A stretch of 33,107 nucleotides of DNA from DATAVK01 sp036267755 (GCA_036267755.1 DATAVK010000125.1:1-33107), one strand, 5' to 3'. Counted from the stretch's first letter, positions 9,101 to 16,736 are shown. A program made the numbers and translations. The notes: generated by a model from the letters alone, not told the origin.

Positions 9101-10622
9101 TGAAGTAGTCGAAGAGCAGCCGCGGCCGTGCCGACAGTGCCGCGACCGGGGTGTCGGTGCCCATTGATCCGATCGCCTCGGCGCCGTTGCGGCCCATCGG
9201 CGCCACGATCAGGCGCAGCTCCTCCTCGGTGTACCCGAAGGTCTGCTGCCGCCGGACGACGGACTCGTGCGGGTAGACGACGTGCTCGCGCTCCGGCAGG
9301 TTCGCCAGGTTGAGCAGCCCGGCGTGCAGCCAGTCGCCGTACGGGTTGTCCGCGGCGAGGTCGGCCTTGAGCTCACCGTCGTCGACAATCCGCCCGGCCG
9401 CGGTGTCGACGAGGAACATCCGGCCGGGCTGCAGTCGACCCTTCCGGACGATGCGGGCCGGCTCGATGTCGAGGACCCCGACCTCGGACGCCAGCACCAC
9501 CCGGCCGTCGTCGGTCACCCAGTAGCGCGAGGGTCGCAGCCCGTTGCGGTCCAGGACAGCGCCGACGACCGTGCCGTCAGTGAACGTCACACACGCCGGG
9601 CCGTCCCACGGCTCCATCAGACAGGAGTGGAACTCATAGAAGGCGCGGATGTCCGGGTCCATCTCGGCGTTGTTCTCATACGCCTCGGGGATCATCATGA
9701 GCACTGCATGCGGCAAGGAGCGACCAGCCAGGTGCAGCAACTCGAGCACTTCGTCGAAGCTCGCGGAGTCGCTGGCCCCCGGTGTCACCACTGGGAACAG
9801 CCGGCTCAGCTCCCCCGGGATGACGTCGCTGGCGAGCAGCGCCTCGCGAGCGCGCATCCAGTTGCAGTTGCCCTTGACGGTGTTGATCTCGCCGTTGTGG
9901 GCGACGTACCGGTAGGGATGGGCGAGCGGCCACGACGGGAAGGTGTTCGTGGAGAACCGCGAGTGCACCAGCGCGATCGCGGACGCGAACCGCTCGTCGC
10001 GCAGGTCGGGATAGAAGGCCGGCAGCTGATCGGTGGTCAGCATGCCCTTGTAGACGAGGGTCCGGCACGACAACGACGGCAGGTAGACGTCGAGGTCGTG
10101 CTCCGCCCGCTTGCGCAGACAGAACGCGCGACGCTCCAGGGCCATGCCGATGTGGCCGTGGGCCGAGGCGACGAACAGTTGCCGCACCCTCGGCATCACC
10201 GACAACGCGGTGGCTCCTAGCGGGCTGGGGTCGACCGGCACGTCCCGCCAGCCGAGCACCCGCAGCTCCTCCTCGGCGGCGAGGCGCTCCAGCCCTTCAG
10301 TGACGCTCGCGACCACGGCGTCATCATCGGGAAAGAAGACCAGGCCGACGGCGTAGGCGCCGGGCTTCGGCAGCTCGACACCGGCGACCTCGCGCAGGAA
10401 CTCGTCCGGAATCTGCACCAGGATGCCGGCGCCGTCACCAGTGTTGACCTCGGCGCCGGAGGCCCCACGGTGGTCGAGATTGTGCAGGGCGGTGAGCGCG
10501 TCGTCGACGATCGAGTGGCTTCGCCGGCCGTACATGTCCGCGACGAACGCCACGCCACAGGCGTCGTGCTCGTGGGCCCCGTCGTACAGGCCCTGAGGCT
10601 GCGGTCGCGCGTCGAGCGGCAT
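6117..10622 (-). CDS. gltB: Glutamate synthase large (alpha) subunit
   Basis: A 1501-residue enzyme that makes two glutamates from glutamine and 2-oxoglutarate. The N-terminal class II glutamine amidotransferase domain starts at C22 (HDACGVAFVADM), which becomes the N-terminal nucleophile after removal of a 21-residue propeptide. It is followed by the central domain, the FMN-binding TIM barrel (~830-1200, with KPGEGGQLPGHKV and SGHDGGTGAAP), 3Fe-4S cysteines C1118, C1124 and C1129, and the C-terminal GXGXG beta-helix. The start is ATG 10622, with GGAG 9 nt upstream. Transcription probably starts in the 78 bp between this gene and the VIT1-like gene, where TAAACT at 10687-10692 (minus strand) is a possible -10. 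gltD follows with an 8-bp overlap. Confidence 0.98.
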   Translation of the reverse strand: MPLDARPQPQGLYDGAHEHDACGVAFVADMYGRRSHSIVDDALTALHNLDHRGASGAEVNTGDGAGILVQIPDEFLREVAGVELPKPGAYAVGLVFFPDDDAVVASVTEGLERLAAEEELRVLGWRDVPVDPSPLGATALSVMPRVRQLFVASAHGHIGMALERRAFCLRKRAEHDLDVYLPSLSCRTLVYKGMLTTDQLPAFYPDLRDERFASAIALVHSRFSTNTFPSWPLAHPYRYVAHNGEINTVKGNCNWMRAREALLASDVIPGELSRLFPVVTPGASDSASFDEVLELLHLAGRSLPHAVLMMIPEAYENNAEMDPDIRAFYEFHSCLMEPWDGPACVTFTDGTVVGAVLDRNGLRPSRYWVTDDGRVVLASEVGVLDIEPARIVRKGRLQPGRMFLVDTAAGRIVDDGELKADLAADNPYGDWLHAGLLNLANLPEREHVVYPHESVVRRQQTFGYTEEELRLIVAPMGRNGAEAIGSMGTDTPVAALSARPRLLFDYFTQLFAQVTNPPLDAIREELVTSLSTVTGPERNLLDPTPASCRQITLPFPVIDNDDLAKIIHINDDGDLPGFAAQVVKGLYRVAGGGDALREALERVRRDVSEAIAAGARLIVLSDRDSDGELAPIPSLLLTSAVHHHLIREKTRTQVGLIVEAGDVREVHHAALLIGYGAAALNPYLAMESVEDLVRHGLIADITEDEAVHRYIKALGKGVLKVMSKMGVSTVASYTGAQIFEALGLSQELVDDYFTGTVSRLGGIGLDVIAEEVAERHRNAYPRAPHKHRRLWIGGEYQWRREGEPHLFNPQTVFKLQHATRSQQYDVFKDYTRAVDEQATKLMTLRGLFRFAEGVREPVPIDEVEPVTEIVKRFATGAMSYGSISAEAHTTLAIAMNRLGGKSNTGEGGEDTDRLHDPERRSAIKQVASGRFGVTSDYLTNATDIQIKMAQGAKPGEGGQLPGHKVYPWIAKTRGSTPGVGLISPPPHHDIYSIEDLKQLIHDLKNANPSARVHVKLVAEVGVGTVAAGVSKAHADVVLISGHDGGTGAAPLTSLKHAGSPWELGLAETQQTLMLNGLRDRITVQVDGQLKTGRDVVIAALLGGEEFGFSTAPLVVSGCIMMRVCHLDTCPVGVATQNPELRKRFTGKPEFVETFFTYLAEEVREHLAALGFRTLGEAVGHAEMLDTKDAVSHWKGSGLDLTPVLHVPEGDGDRSRTRGQDHGLEHALDNTLIQLSEGALADARPVRLELPIRNVNRTVGTMLGHEVTKRYAEVGLPDDTIEVTFTGSAGQSFGAFVPRGVTLRLLGDANDYLGKGLSGGRLIVRPHADAPFPAQANVIAGNVALYGATGGEAFVRGIVGERFAVRNSGAVAVVEGVGDHACEYMTGGQVVVLGQTGRNLAAGMSGGVAYVLDLEPSLVNLELVEVEPLDEVDDEALHELVARHAAETGSTVAAALLADWSDAVLRFGKIMPRDYKRVLEAAKAAEETGSDVDEAIMAAAHG

Positions 10623-10700
10623 GCGTAATAGCTCCGTCGTCTCGGCAGAATGGCTGGGGGTGGGACGACGTCGGCCCGGCCGTCGCAGTTTACCTCAGCG

Positions 10701-11441
10701 TCACGTGTTGACGCCCGCGCCGATCGCCGACCCGACCGCGAAGACCACGCCCACGGTGGCAGCTCCCAGCGCCAGCTGTCTGACCGCCCCCAGCAGCAGT
10801 GGACGGCGGGTGAAGCGGGCGACGGCAGCCCCCAGCGTGACCAGGGCGACCGCCCCGAGGATCAGCGACAGCAGCAGGTGCGTGGCGCCCAGCAGATACG
10901 GAAGCAACGGGATCAGCGCGCCGATCCCGAACGTGACAAAGGACGAGACCGCAGCAACGTACGGCGACGGCTGTGCATCGGGGTCGATGCCGAGCTCCTC
11001 GCGGACGTGGACCCGCCACGACTGGTCCGGGTCCCGCGACAGCTCCCGCGCGACCCGGGTGGCGAGCTCCCGGGAGAGCCCCTTGTGGACGAACAGCGCG
11101 GCCAGCTCCGCCTCCTCGGCGTGCGGGCTCCGCGCGATCTCGGCGCGCTCGGTCTCGATCTCTGCCTGGACCAGCTCAGCCTGGGACTGGACCGAGGTCC
11201 ACTCCCCCACTGCCATCGAGAACGACCCGGCCAGCAGCCCGGCCATGCCGCTCACGATCACCGTGTGGCTGGAGGCGTGAGCCGCGGCGACGCCCGCGAC
11301 GAGGGCACCGTTGCTGACGACGCCGTCCATCGCGCCGAAGACCGCCGGTCGCAGCCAGCCGCCGTTGACGTCGCGGTGTTCGTGCTGGATTCCGGGCTCG
11401 GCATCGACCCCGAGAGCGGGCTGAGCCGGGGCGTCGGTCAT
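10701..11441 (-). CDS. VIT1/CCC1 family iron/manganese transporter
   Basis: A 246-residue membrane protein of the vacuolar iron transporter family, which exports Fe2+ or Mn2+ from the cytosol. Five membrane segments can be drawn at about 32-55, 60-80, 165-182, 186-206 and 218-240. Signature stretches are FGAMDGVVSNGALVAG and SMAVGEWTSVQSQ. The Glu-rich cytoplasmic helix pair (~88-155, several E and H) between segments 2 and 3 is where the family binds metal. ATG 11441 overlaps the lgt stop as ATGA, so this is the last gene of the trpC-trpB-trpA-lgt unit. Nothing in the sequence explains why a metal exporter sits there. The metal specificity is not readable. Confidence 0.92.
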   Translation of the reverse strand: MTDAPAQPALGVDAEPGIQHEHRDVNGGWLRPAVFGAMDGVVSNGALVAGVAAAHASSHTVIVSGMAGLLAGSFSMAVGEWTSVQSQAELVQAEIETERAEIARSPHAEEAELAALFVHKGLSRELATRVARELSRDPDQSWRVHVREELGIDPDAQPSPYVAAVSSFVTFGIGALIPLLPYLLGATHLLLSLILGAVALVTLGAAVARFTRRPLLLGAVRQLALGAATVGVVFAVGSAIGAGVNT

Positions 11442-12298
11442 GTTGCCAGGGTACGGTCCACCGGCTCGGTGGGCCGGTCTTCGCCGGTGGTGTCCTCGTC
11501 CGGCAGGGGTGGGTGGCGCAGGTAGTAGACGAGCGCGGCGAGGAACACGATCAGGCTGGTCCAGTCGTTGAGCCGCAACCCGAGGTACCGGTGGGCCTGG
11601 TCGATCCGCAGGTACTCGATCCACCCGCGACCGACGCAGTACAGCATCACGTACAGCGCGAACGCCCGACCCCGGGTGAAGTGCTTGCGCCGGTCCAGCA
11701 CGATCACCACGATCGCGATCCCCACGTCCCAGATCGACTCGTAGAGGAACGTCGGCTGGTAGAGCGCCACGTTCGCGTACGCCGGCAGCCGGTGCGCTGG
11801 GTCGATGTGCAACGCCCACGGCAGGTGCGTCGGCCGGCCGTACAGCTCCTGGTTGAAGTAGTTCCCCCACCGGCCGGCGGCCTGGGCGAGCGGTAGCCCC
11901 GGAGCGACGGAGTCGGCGAGGACCGCGAAGTTGACGTGGTTCCGACGGGCGCCGATGTAGGCGCCGAGCGCACCCATCAGCACGCCGCCCCAGATCCCGA
12001 GCCCGCCGTCCCAGATCTTCAACGCCGCGAGCGTCCCGGCGCCGTGAGCGCCCCAGTAGATCTCGGAGTTCGTCGCCAGGTGGTACAGCCGGGCGCCCAC
12101 CAGACCGAACGGCACCGCCCACACCGCGATGTCGGCAACGACGGCGCGGTCGCCACCACCCCGCGCCTCGAGGCGGCGGCCGCCGACCACAACCGCAATG
12201 ACGATTCCGGCGATGATGCACAGCGCGTATGCGCGGATCGGCACCGGGCCGACGTGCCAGACCCCCTGCGACGGGCTGGGAATCGACGCCAGAATCAC
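11438..12298 (-). CDS. lgt: Prolipoprotein diacylglyceryl transferase
   Basis: An integral membrane enzyme of 286 residues that adds diacylglycerol from phosphatidylglycerol to the lipobox Cys of prolipoproteins. The Lgt signature AGRWGNYFNQELYG is at 141-154, with R143 in the same position as in E. coli. About seven membrane segments are visible. In the IWDGGLGIWGG stretch residue 103 is Trp, where E. coli has His103; I recall Trp as common in actinobacterial Lgt. The Pro/Asp/Glu-rich C-tail after ~262 is probably cytoplasmic and disordered. The start is GTG 12298, overlapping the trpA stop as GTGA. The VIT1-like gene follows with ATGA. Confidence 0.96.
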   Translation of the reverse strand: MILASIPSPSQGVWHVGPVPIRAYALCIIAGIVIAVVVGGRRLEARGGGDRAVVADIAVWAVPFGLVGARLYHLATNSEIYWGAHGAGTLAALKIWDGGLGIWGGVLMGALGAYIGARRNHVNFAVLADSVAPGLPLAQAAGRWGNYFNQELYGRPTHLPWALHIDPAHRLPAYANVALYQPTFLYESIWDVGIAIVVIVLDRRKHFTRGRAFALYVMLYCVGRGWIEYLRIDQAHRYLGLRLNDWTSLIVFLAALVYYLRHPPLPDEDTTGEDRPTEPVDRTLAT

Positions 12299-13143
12299 GC
12301 CTCGAGGCTATCCGCGGCCGTCTCGTCCCGCCGATCAGCGTGACCGTTGTGAGCCCGACGCACACCATCCGCCAGGTCCAGCGCGAGCTGGTGAACCGCG
12401 ACGGCGCCGGCGACCTCGGTGTCGGCGTCGAGCAGGCACCGCACCAGGGCCGAGCCGACGACGACCCCATCGGCGTACGACGCGACCTCTGCCGCCTGGT
12501 CACCGTTGGAAACGCCAAGGCCGACTGCGACCGGCAACGAGGTGGCCTGCTGGGTACGACGGACCAGCGCGGGCGCGACCGTGGACGTGACGGCTCTTGC
12601 GCCGGTGACCCCCATCGTCGAGGCGGCGTACACCCAGCCGCGGCAGGCGTCGACCGTCATCGCGATCCGGGCTTCCGAAGACGACGGCGCGACCAGGAAG
12701 ATCCGGTCGAGGTCGTGCTCGGCGCTTGCGGCGAGCCAGTCGGCCGCCTCGTCCGGCACCAGGTCGGGCGTGATCAGCCCCTGGCCGCCGGCCGCCACCA
12801 GATCCGCGGCGAACCGCTCCACGCCGTACCGCAGGACCGGGTTCCAGTAGCTCATGACCACTGCAGCCACCCCCGTCGACGCGACCGCCTCGACCGTGCG
12901 CAGCACGTCGTGGACGGTGGTGCCGTTCTCCAGCGCCACCTGCATGCCGGCCTGGTTGACCGGACCGTCGATGACCGGGTCGGAGTACGGAACGCCGATC
13001 TCGACGACGTCGACACCGGCATCGACCAGCGCCCGGAAGGCCGCCACGCAGCCGTCGTACGACGGAAAACCCGCCGGCAGGTACCCGATGAATGCCGCGC
13101 GACCCTCGGATCGGGCTCGCGCGAACGCCTCGCCCGAGCTCAC
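12295..13143 (-). CDS. trpA: Tryptophan synthase alpha subunit
   Basis: A TIM-barrel enzyme of 282 residues that cleaves indole-3-glycerol phosphate to indole, which passes to TrpB through a tunnel. The catalytic acids are E48 and D59 in VVEIGVPYSDPVIDGP. Phosphate-binding glycines are seen in VAVGLGVSNG and DGVVVGSALV. The start is GTG 13143, which overlaps the trpB stop as GTGA. The open frame extends further upstream inside trpB, but that part resembles no TrpA. lgt follows with another GTGA. The complex with TrpB forms in the cytosol, and the adjacent coupled genes fit a 1:1 supply. Confidence 0.97.
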   Translation of the reverse strand: MSSGEAFARARSEGRAAFIGYLPAGFPSYDGCVAAFRALVDAGVDVVEIGVPYSDPVIDGPVNQAGMQVALENGTTVHDVLRTVEAVASTGVAAVVMSYWNPVLRYGVERFAADLVAAGGQGLITPDLVPDEAADWLAASAEHDLDRIFLVAPSSSEARIAMTVDACRGWVYAASTMGVTGARAVTSTVAPALVRRTQQATSLPVAVGLGVSNGDQAAEVASYADGVVVGSALVRCLLDADTEVAGAVAVHQLALDLADGVRRAHNGHADRRDETAADSLEA

Positions 13144-14351
13144 TCGGTCGGGCCGTCGATCAGGTCGAACCAGGCCGCCGCCGTCGTCATGTCCTTGTCG
13201 CCGCGGCCGGAGAGGTTGACGATCAGGATCGCGTCGGGGCCTAGCTCGCGCGCGACGAGGTGCGCACCGGCCAGCGCGTGCGCGCTCTCGATCGCGGGGA
13301 TGATGCCCTCGGTCCGGCATAGCAGCCGGAAGGCGTCCATCGCCTGGGTGTCCGTGATCGGCTGGTAGGTCGCGCGCTTGGTGTCCTTGAGCCAGGCGTG
13401 CTCGGGCCCGACCCCCGGGTAGTCCAGCCCAGCGGAGATCGAGTGCGAGTCGAGCGTCTGGCCGTCCGCGTCCTGCAGGACATAGGAGCGCGAACCGTGC
13501 AGCACGCCCGGCGACCCGCCCGTCAGCGTCGCCGCGTGGCGCAGCGTCTCGACGCCGTCACCACCCGCTTCGAATCCGTAGAGCCGGACGCTCTCGTCCG
13601 GGATGAAGGCGGCGAAGATCCCCATCGCGTTCGAGCCGCCACCCACGCATGCCAGAACGGCGTCGGGCAGCCGGCCCAGCTGGTCCAAGGACTGGGCGCG
13701 GGCCTCGACGCCGATGACCGACACGAAGTCGCGAACCATGGCAGGGAACGGGGCCGGGCCGGCGACCGAGCCGATGACGTAATGGGTGCGATCGACGGAG
13801 CTGACCCAGTCGCGGAACGCCTCGTTCATCGCGTCCTTGAGCGTGCGGGTGCCGCTGGTGACCGCGACGACCTCCGCGCCCAGCAGCCGCATCCGGGCCA
13901 CGTTGAGGGCCTGCCGTTCGGTGTCGACCTCGCCCATGTAGACCGTGCACTCCAGGCCGAACAGCGCCGCCGCGGTGGCCGTGGCGACGCCGTGCTGCCC
14001 GGCACCGGTCTCGGCGATCAGCCGCGGCTTGCCCATCCGCAGCGCGAGCAGCGTCTGCCCGAGCACGTTGTTGATCTTGTGGGAGCCGGTGTGGTTGAGG
14101 TCCTCGCGCTTGAGCAGAACCCGGGCCCCGACCGCCTCGGAGAACCGCTGCGCCTCATACAGCCGTGACGGGCGGCCGGCGTAGTCGCGTAGCAGCCGGT
14201 CCAGCTCGGCGCCGAAGCTCGGGTCGGCCCTGGCCTCGGCGTACACCTCGGTGAGCTGATCGAGGGCTGCGATGAGCGCCTCGGGGACGTAGCGGCCGCC
14301 GTACGGGCCGAACCGGCCGTCGCCGTGCTCCAGGATCGCGGGACCGCTCAT
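13140..14351 (-). CDS. trpB: Tryptophan synthase beta subunit
   Basis: A PLP enzyme of 403 residues that joins indole and serine to make tryptophan. The PLP lysine is K92 in HTGSHKINN. The catalytic Glu is in AETGAGQHG, and the phosphate-cradling loop is CVGGGSNAMG. The N-terminal FGPYGGRYVPE and the communication-domain region are intact, and the length is that of a classical TrpB1. ATG 14351 overlaps the trpC stop as ATGA, and trpA follows with GTGA. Confidence 0.98.
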   Translation of the reverse strand: MSGPAILEHGDGRFGPYGGRYVPEALIAALDQLTEVYAEARADPSFGAELDRLLRDYAGRPSRLYEAQRFSEAVGARVLLKREDLNHTGSHKINNVLGQTLLALRMGKPRLIAETGAGQHGVATATAAALFGLECTVYMGEVDTERQALNVARMRLLGAEVVAVTSGTRTLKDAMNEAFRDWVSSVDRTHYVIGSVAGPAPFPAMVRDFVSVIGVEARAQSLDQLGRLPDAVLACVGGGSNAMGIFAAFIPDESVRLYGFEAGGDGVETLRHAATLTGGSPGVLHGSRSYVLQDADGQTLDSHSISAGLDYPGVGPEHAWLKDTKRATYQPITDTQAMDAFRLLCRTEGIIPAIESAHALAGAHLVARELGPDAILIVNLSGRGDKDMTTAAAWFDLIDGPTE

Positions 14352-15175
14352 GACCGGCGCTCCGTGGAACCGCTGGGATGCGGGCAGGCGGGGTGCGCCC
14401 CGGCAGCCACCAGGTCGGCGACCGCCTGTCGGGGCGAGTCGGCCTTGACCAAGCCCTCACCGACAAGGACGGCATCGGCGCCGGCTGCGGCAGCGGCCAG
14501 CAGGTCGTGGGGACCGCGGACCCCGCTCTCAGCCACCGTCACGACGGTCGGAGGCAGCGTCGGAGCCAGCCGCGCGAAGGTGTCGCGGTCGACCTCGAGG
14601 GTCTTCAAGTTGCGGGCGTTGATCCCGATGACGGTCGCGCCGGCGTCGAGGGCGCGGGACGCCTCTGCCTCGTCGTGAACCTCGACGAGCGCGGTCATTC
14701 CCAGGCTCTCCACGCGTTCGCGCAGGCTGACCAGAACCTCCTGGTCGAGTGCGGCCACGATGAGCAGGACCATGTCGGCACCCCACGCCCGGGCTTCCCA
14801 CACCTGGTACGGCGAGACGACGAAGTCCTTGCGCAGCACCGGTATCGCCACCGCGGATCGGACCGAGCGGAGGTCGGCCAGCGAGCCGCCGAAGCGTCGT
14901 CCCTCGGTGAGCACCGAGACCACTGCTGCGCCTCCGGCCTCGTACTCCAGCGCGAGCGCAGCCGGGTCGCCGATGTCAGCCAGCCGACCGGCGCTGGGGC
15001 TGGACCGCTTGACCTCCGCGATCACCGATACGCCGGGACCCGAGAGGGCCGCGGTGGCGTCCCGGGCGGGGGGCAGAGTCGTGACGGTGCGCTTGACCGC
15101 GTCGAGCGGCACCGCCTGCTCCCGCTCAGCGAGGTCCTCACGGACACCGACCAGGATGTCGTCGAGGACTGACAC
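14348..15175 (-). CDS. trpC: Indole-3-glycerol phosphate synthase
   Basis: A TIM-barrel enzyme of 275 residues that closes the indole ring from carboxyphenylamino-deoxyribulose phosphate. The signature VIAEVKRSSPSAG is at 51-63 with catalytic K56. VLRKDFVVSPYQVWEA, LVEVHDEAEASRAL, GINARNLKTLEVD and VAESGV all match the family. There is no fused TrpF domain. The start is GTG 15175. No ribosome site is seen; TACCCT lies 6 nt upstream, so it is probably leaderless and heads the trpC-trpB-trpA-lgt-VIT1 unit. The MFS stop is only 13 nt upstream, so read-through from the MFS gene is also possible. Confidence 0.97.
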   Translation of the reverse strand: MSVLDDILVGVREDLAEREQAVPLDAVKRTVTTLPPARDATAALSGPGVSVIAEVKRSSPSAGRLADIGDPAALALEYEAGGAAVVSVLTEGRRFGGSLADLRSVRSAVAIPVLRKDFVVSPYQVWEARAWGADMVLLIVAALDQEVLVSLRERVESLGMTALVEVHDEAEASRALDAGATVIGINARNLKTLEVDRDTFARLAPTLPPTVVTVAESGVRGPHDLLAAAAAGADAVLVGEGLVKADSPRQAVADLVAAGAHPACPHPSGSTERRS

Positions 15176-15179
15176 CCAA

Positions 15180-15193
15180 CCAGGGTAGTCAGC
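15180..15193 (-). promoter_or_regulatory. Putative leaderless promoter core of trpC, shared with hisD
   Basis: The 14 bases read on the minus strand are GCTGACTACCCTGG. They hold the TGA stop of the MFS gene (15189-15191) and the -10-like TACCCT (15182-15187), which ends 6 nt before the trpC GTG. The same 14 bases occur in front of hisD at 26367-26380, again with the upstream gene's TGA inside. Confidence 0.5.
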
Positions 15194-16601
15194 CGGTCGC
15201 CGCGGTCGCGCTCCGGTCCTGCGAAGCCGGGTAGTCCGTGCCTCCGAGATCCTGCTCGATCTCCTCGAGACTGCGGCCCTTCGTCTCCGGCACCTTGAGC
15301 GCGAAGAAGATCACGGCGAGCACACCGAATCCGGCGTACAGCCAGAAGGTCCCCTTGGTCGAGATGCGGCCGACCAGGTCGAGGAAGAAGTACGAGATCA
15401 GGAAGTTGGCGCCCCAGTTGACGATCGTGCAGACGGCCATCGCATGGCTCCGCTCCCGCAGCGGGAAGATCTCCGCGATCATCAGCCAGAACACCGGGCC
15501 GAGGCCGAGCGCGAACGCCGCGATGTAGACGATCAATGCCACCAGCGCGATCCATGCGTAGTTGTGCTCGAGGTTCGACGAGGCGAAGAAGATGCCGAGG
15601 ACCACCAGCGCGACGGTGAGGACGACGGTGCCGATCAGCAGCAGCTTGCGTCGGCCGACTCGGTCGAGCATGAGGATCGCGGCGATCGTGAACACGACGT
15701 TCGTGATCCCGACGGACAGCGCCTGGGTGATCGACTGGTCGGCGGTCAGCCCGGTGAACTTCAGGATCGTCGGCGAGTAGTAGATGACGGTGTTGACGCC
15801 GACGAACTGCTGGAAGAACGCGAGCCCGATCCCGACGATGAGCATCGGCCGGATGCTTGGCGCGACCAGGTCGCGGAGCGCTACCTGGCTCTCCTGCTCG
15901 GTGATCTCCTTGACCTCGTTGACCTCGTCGTCGATCTCGTTCTGGTTGTCGCGGGTGCGCTTCAGCACGGCCCGCGCCTCGTCCTCCCGACCCTGCTGCA
16001 GCAGCCACCGCGGCGTGTGTGGGACGACGAGCATGCCGATCGTCAGGGCGATGCCGGGCAGCGCACCGAGGGCCAGCATCCAGCGCCAGTTGTTGGTGAC
16101 GTCCTTGAAGAAGTAGTCGACCAGGTAGGCGATGAAGATGCCTGATGTGATCATCAGCTGGTTGAAGGACACGGTGCCGCCGCGCAGTCGGGGCGGGACG
16201 TGCTCGGAGATGTAGAGCGGCGTGACGAACGACGCCGTCCCGACCGCGAGGCCGAGGACCGCGCGCGCCGCAATCAGCGACCCGGTGCTGCCTGCGAGGC
16301 CGGACCACAGCGCCGCGACGACGTACACCACGCCGGCCGCGAAGATCGTCCACTTCCGGCTGATCGCGTCGGCGAGATAACCCGCCACCAATGCTCCGGT
16401 CACCGCGCCGAGTAGCAGGGCGCCGACGAACCAGCTCTGTGCCTGGGTCGAGGAGTGCAGGTCCTTGCCGATGAACAGCTGGGCTCCGGAGATGACGCCG
16501 GTGTCGAAGCCGAACAGCAGGCCGCCGAGCGCTGCGAGGAGCGCGATCCAGGACACGAAGCGGTTGCGCCCGGTCATGGCTTCCTTCGCGAAACTGGCCA
16601 T
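15189..16601 (-). CDS. MFS sugar porter (sugar:H+ symporter family)
   Basis: A 470-residue transporter with 12 predicted membrane helices. Sugar-porter marks are GGLLFGFDTGVISGA in helix 1, TPRWLLQQGREDEA at the start of the central loop, QQFVGVNTVIYYSP in helix 7, DRVGRRKLLL, and PETKGRSLEEIEQ after helix 12. These fit XylE/AraE/GLUT-type proteins; the sugar cannot be read. The start is ATG 16601, chosen because GGAGG (16609-16613) stands 7 nt upstream; a longer in-frame start at 16667 would add 22 residues not typical of the family. The 5' leader holds a 6-bp hairpin and, further up, three TGATC-AGG repeats. It sits between the Trp membrane protein gene and trpC, a place with no clear metabolic logic. 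Confidence 0.94.
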   Translation of the reverse strand: MASFAKEAMTGRNRFVSWIALLAALGGLLFGFDTGVISGAQLFIGKDLHSSTQAQSWFVGALLLGAVTGALVAGYLADAISRKWTIFAAGVVYVVAALWSGLAGSTGSLIAARAVLGLAVGTASFVTPLYISEHVPPRLRGGTVSFNQLMITSGIFIAYLVDYFFKDVTNNWRWMLALGALPGIALTIGMLVVPHTPRWLLQQGREDEARAVLKRTRDNQNEIDDEVNEVKEITEQESQVALRDLVAPSIRPMLIVGIGLAFFQQFVGVNTVIYYSPTILKFTGLTADQSITQALSVGITNVVFTIAAILMLDRVGRRKLLLIGTVVLTVALVVLGIFFASSNLEHNYAWIALVALIVYIAAFALGLGPVFWLMIAEIFPLRERSHAMAVCTIVNWGANFLISYFFLDLVGRISTKGTFWLYAGFGVLAVIFFALKVPETKGRSLEEIEQDLGGTDYPASQDRSATAATG

Positions 16602-16619
16602 CGTGTCGCCTCCGTCCAG

Positions 16620-16635
16620 GGCACGCCGTCGTGCC
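16620..16635 (-). other. Hairpin in the MFS 5' leader
   Basis: GGCACG (16620-16625) and CGTGCC (16630-16635) form a perfect 6-bp stem with a 4-nt loop, starting 6 nt upstream of the GGAGG ribosome site of the MFS gene. No T-run follows, so it is not an evident terminator. It may affect translation or mean nothing. Confidence 0.35.
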
Positions 16636-16690
16636 GGCACAGACGTGCGTACCCATCCGGAGGGCACTAAACGCCCGCAGAACCTGGTTG

Positions 16691-16736
16691 TTGATCTAGG
16701 TGATGCAGCGTTGATCGAGGTAGCGGGTGATCTAGG
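16691..16736. repeat. Three TGATC(T/G)AGG direct repeats upstream of the MFS gene
   Basis: TTGATCTAGG (16691-16700), TTGATCGAGG (16711-16720) and GTGATCTAGG (16727-16736) share TGATC-AGG, with start-to-start spacings of 20 and 16 bp. The third copy contains the stop codon of the Trp membrane protein gene. The cluster sits 90-135 bp upstream of the MFS start, where a regulator could bind. The sequence is more AT-rich than the coding DNA around it. Confidence 0.55.

Noticed and set aside
10623..10700. Rho-independent terminator between gltB and the VIT1-like gene
   Set aside because: GC-rich partial inverted repeats are present, but the arms do not match fully and no T-run follows.
15160..15200. 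trp leader peptide or attenuator before trpC
   Set aside because: The start appears leaderless and only 13 nt separate it from the MFS stop, so there is no room for a leader.
15022..16656. Minus-strand frame of 544 codons over the MFS gene
   Set aside because: A shifted shadow of the MFS frame, rich in Arg and Pro with no membrane helices.
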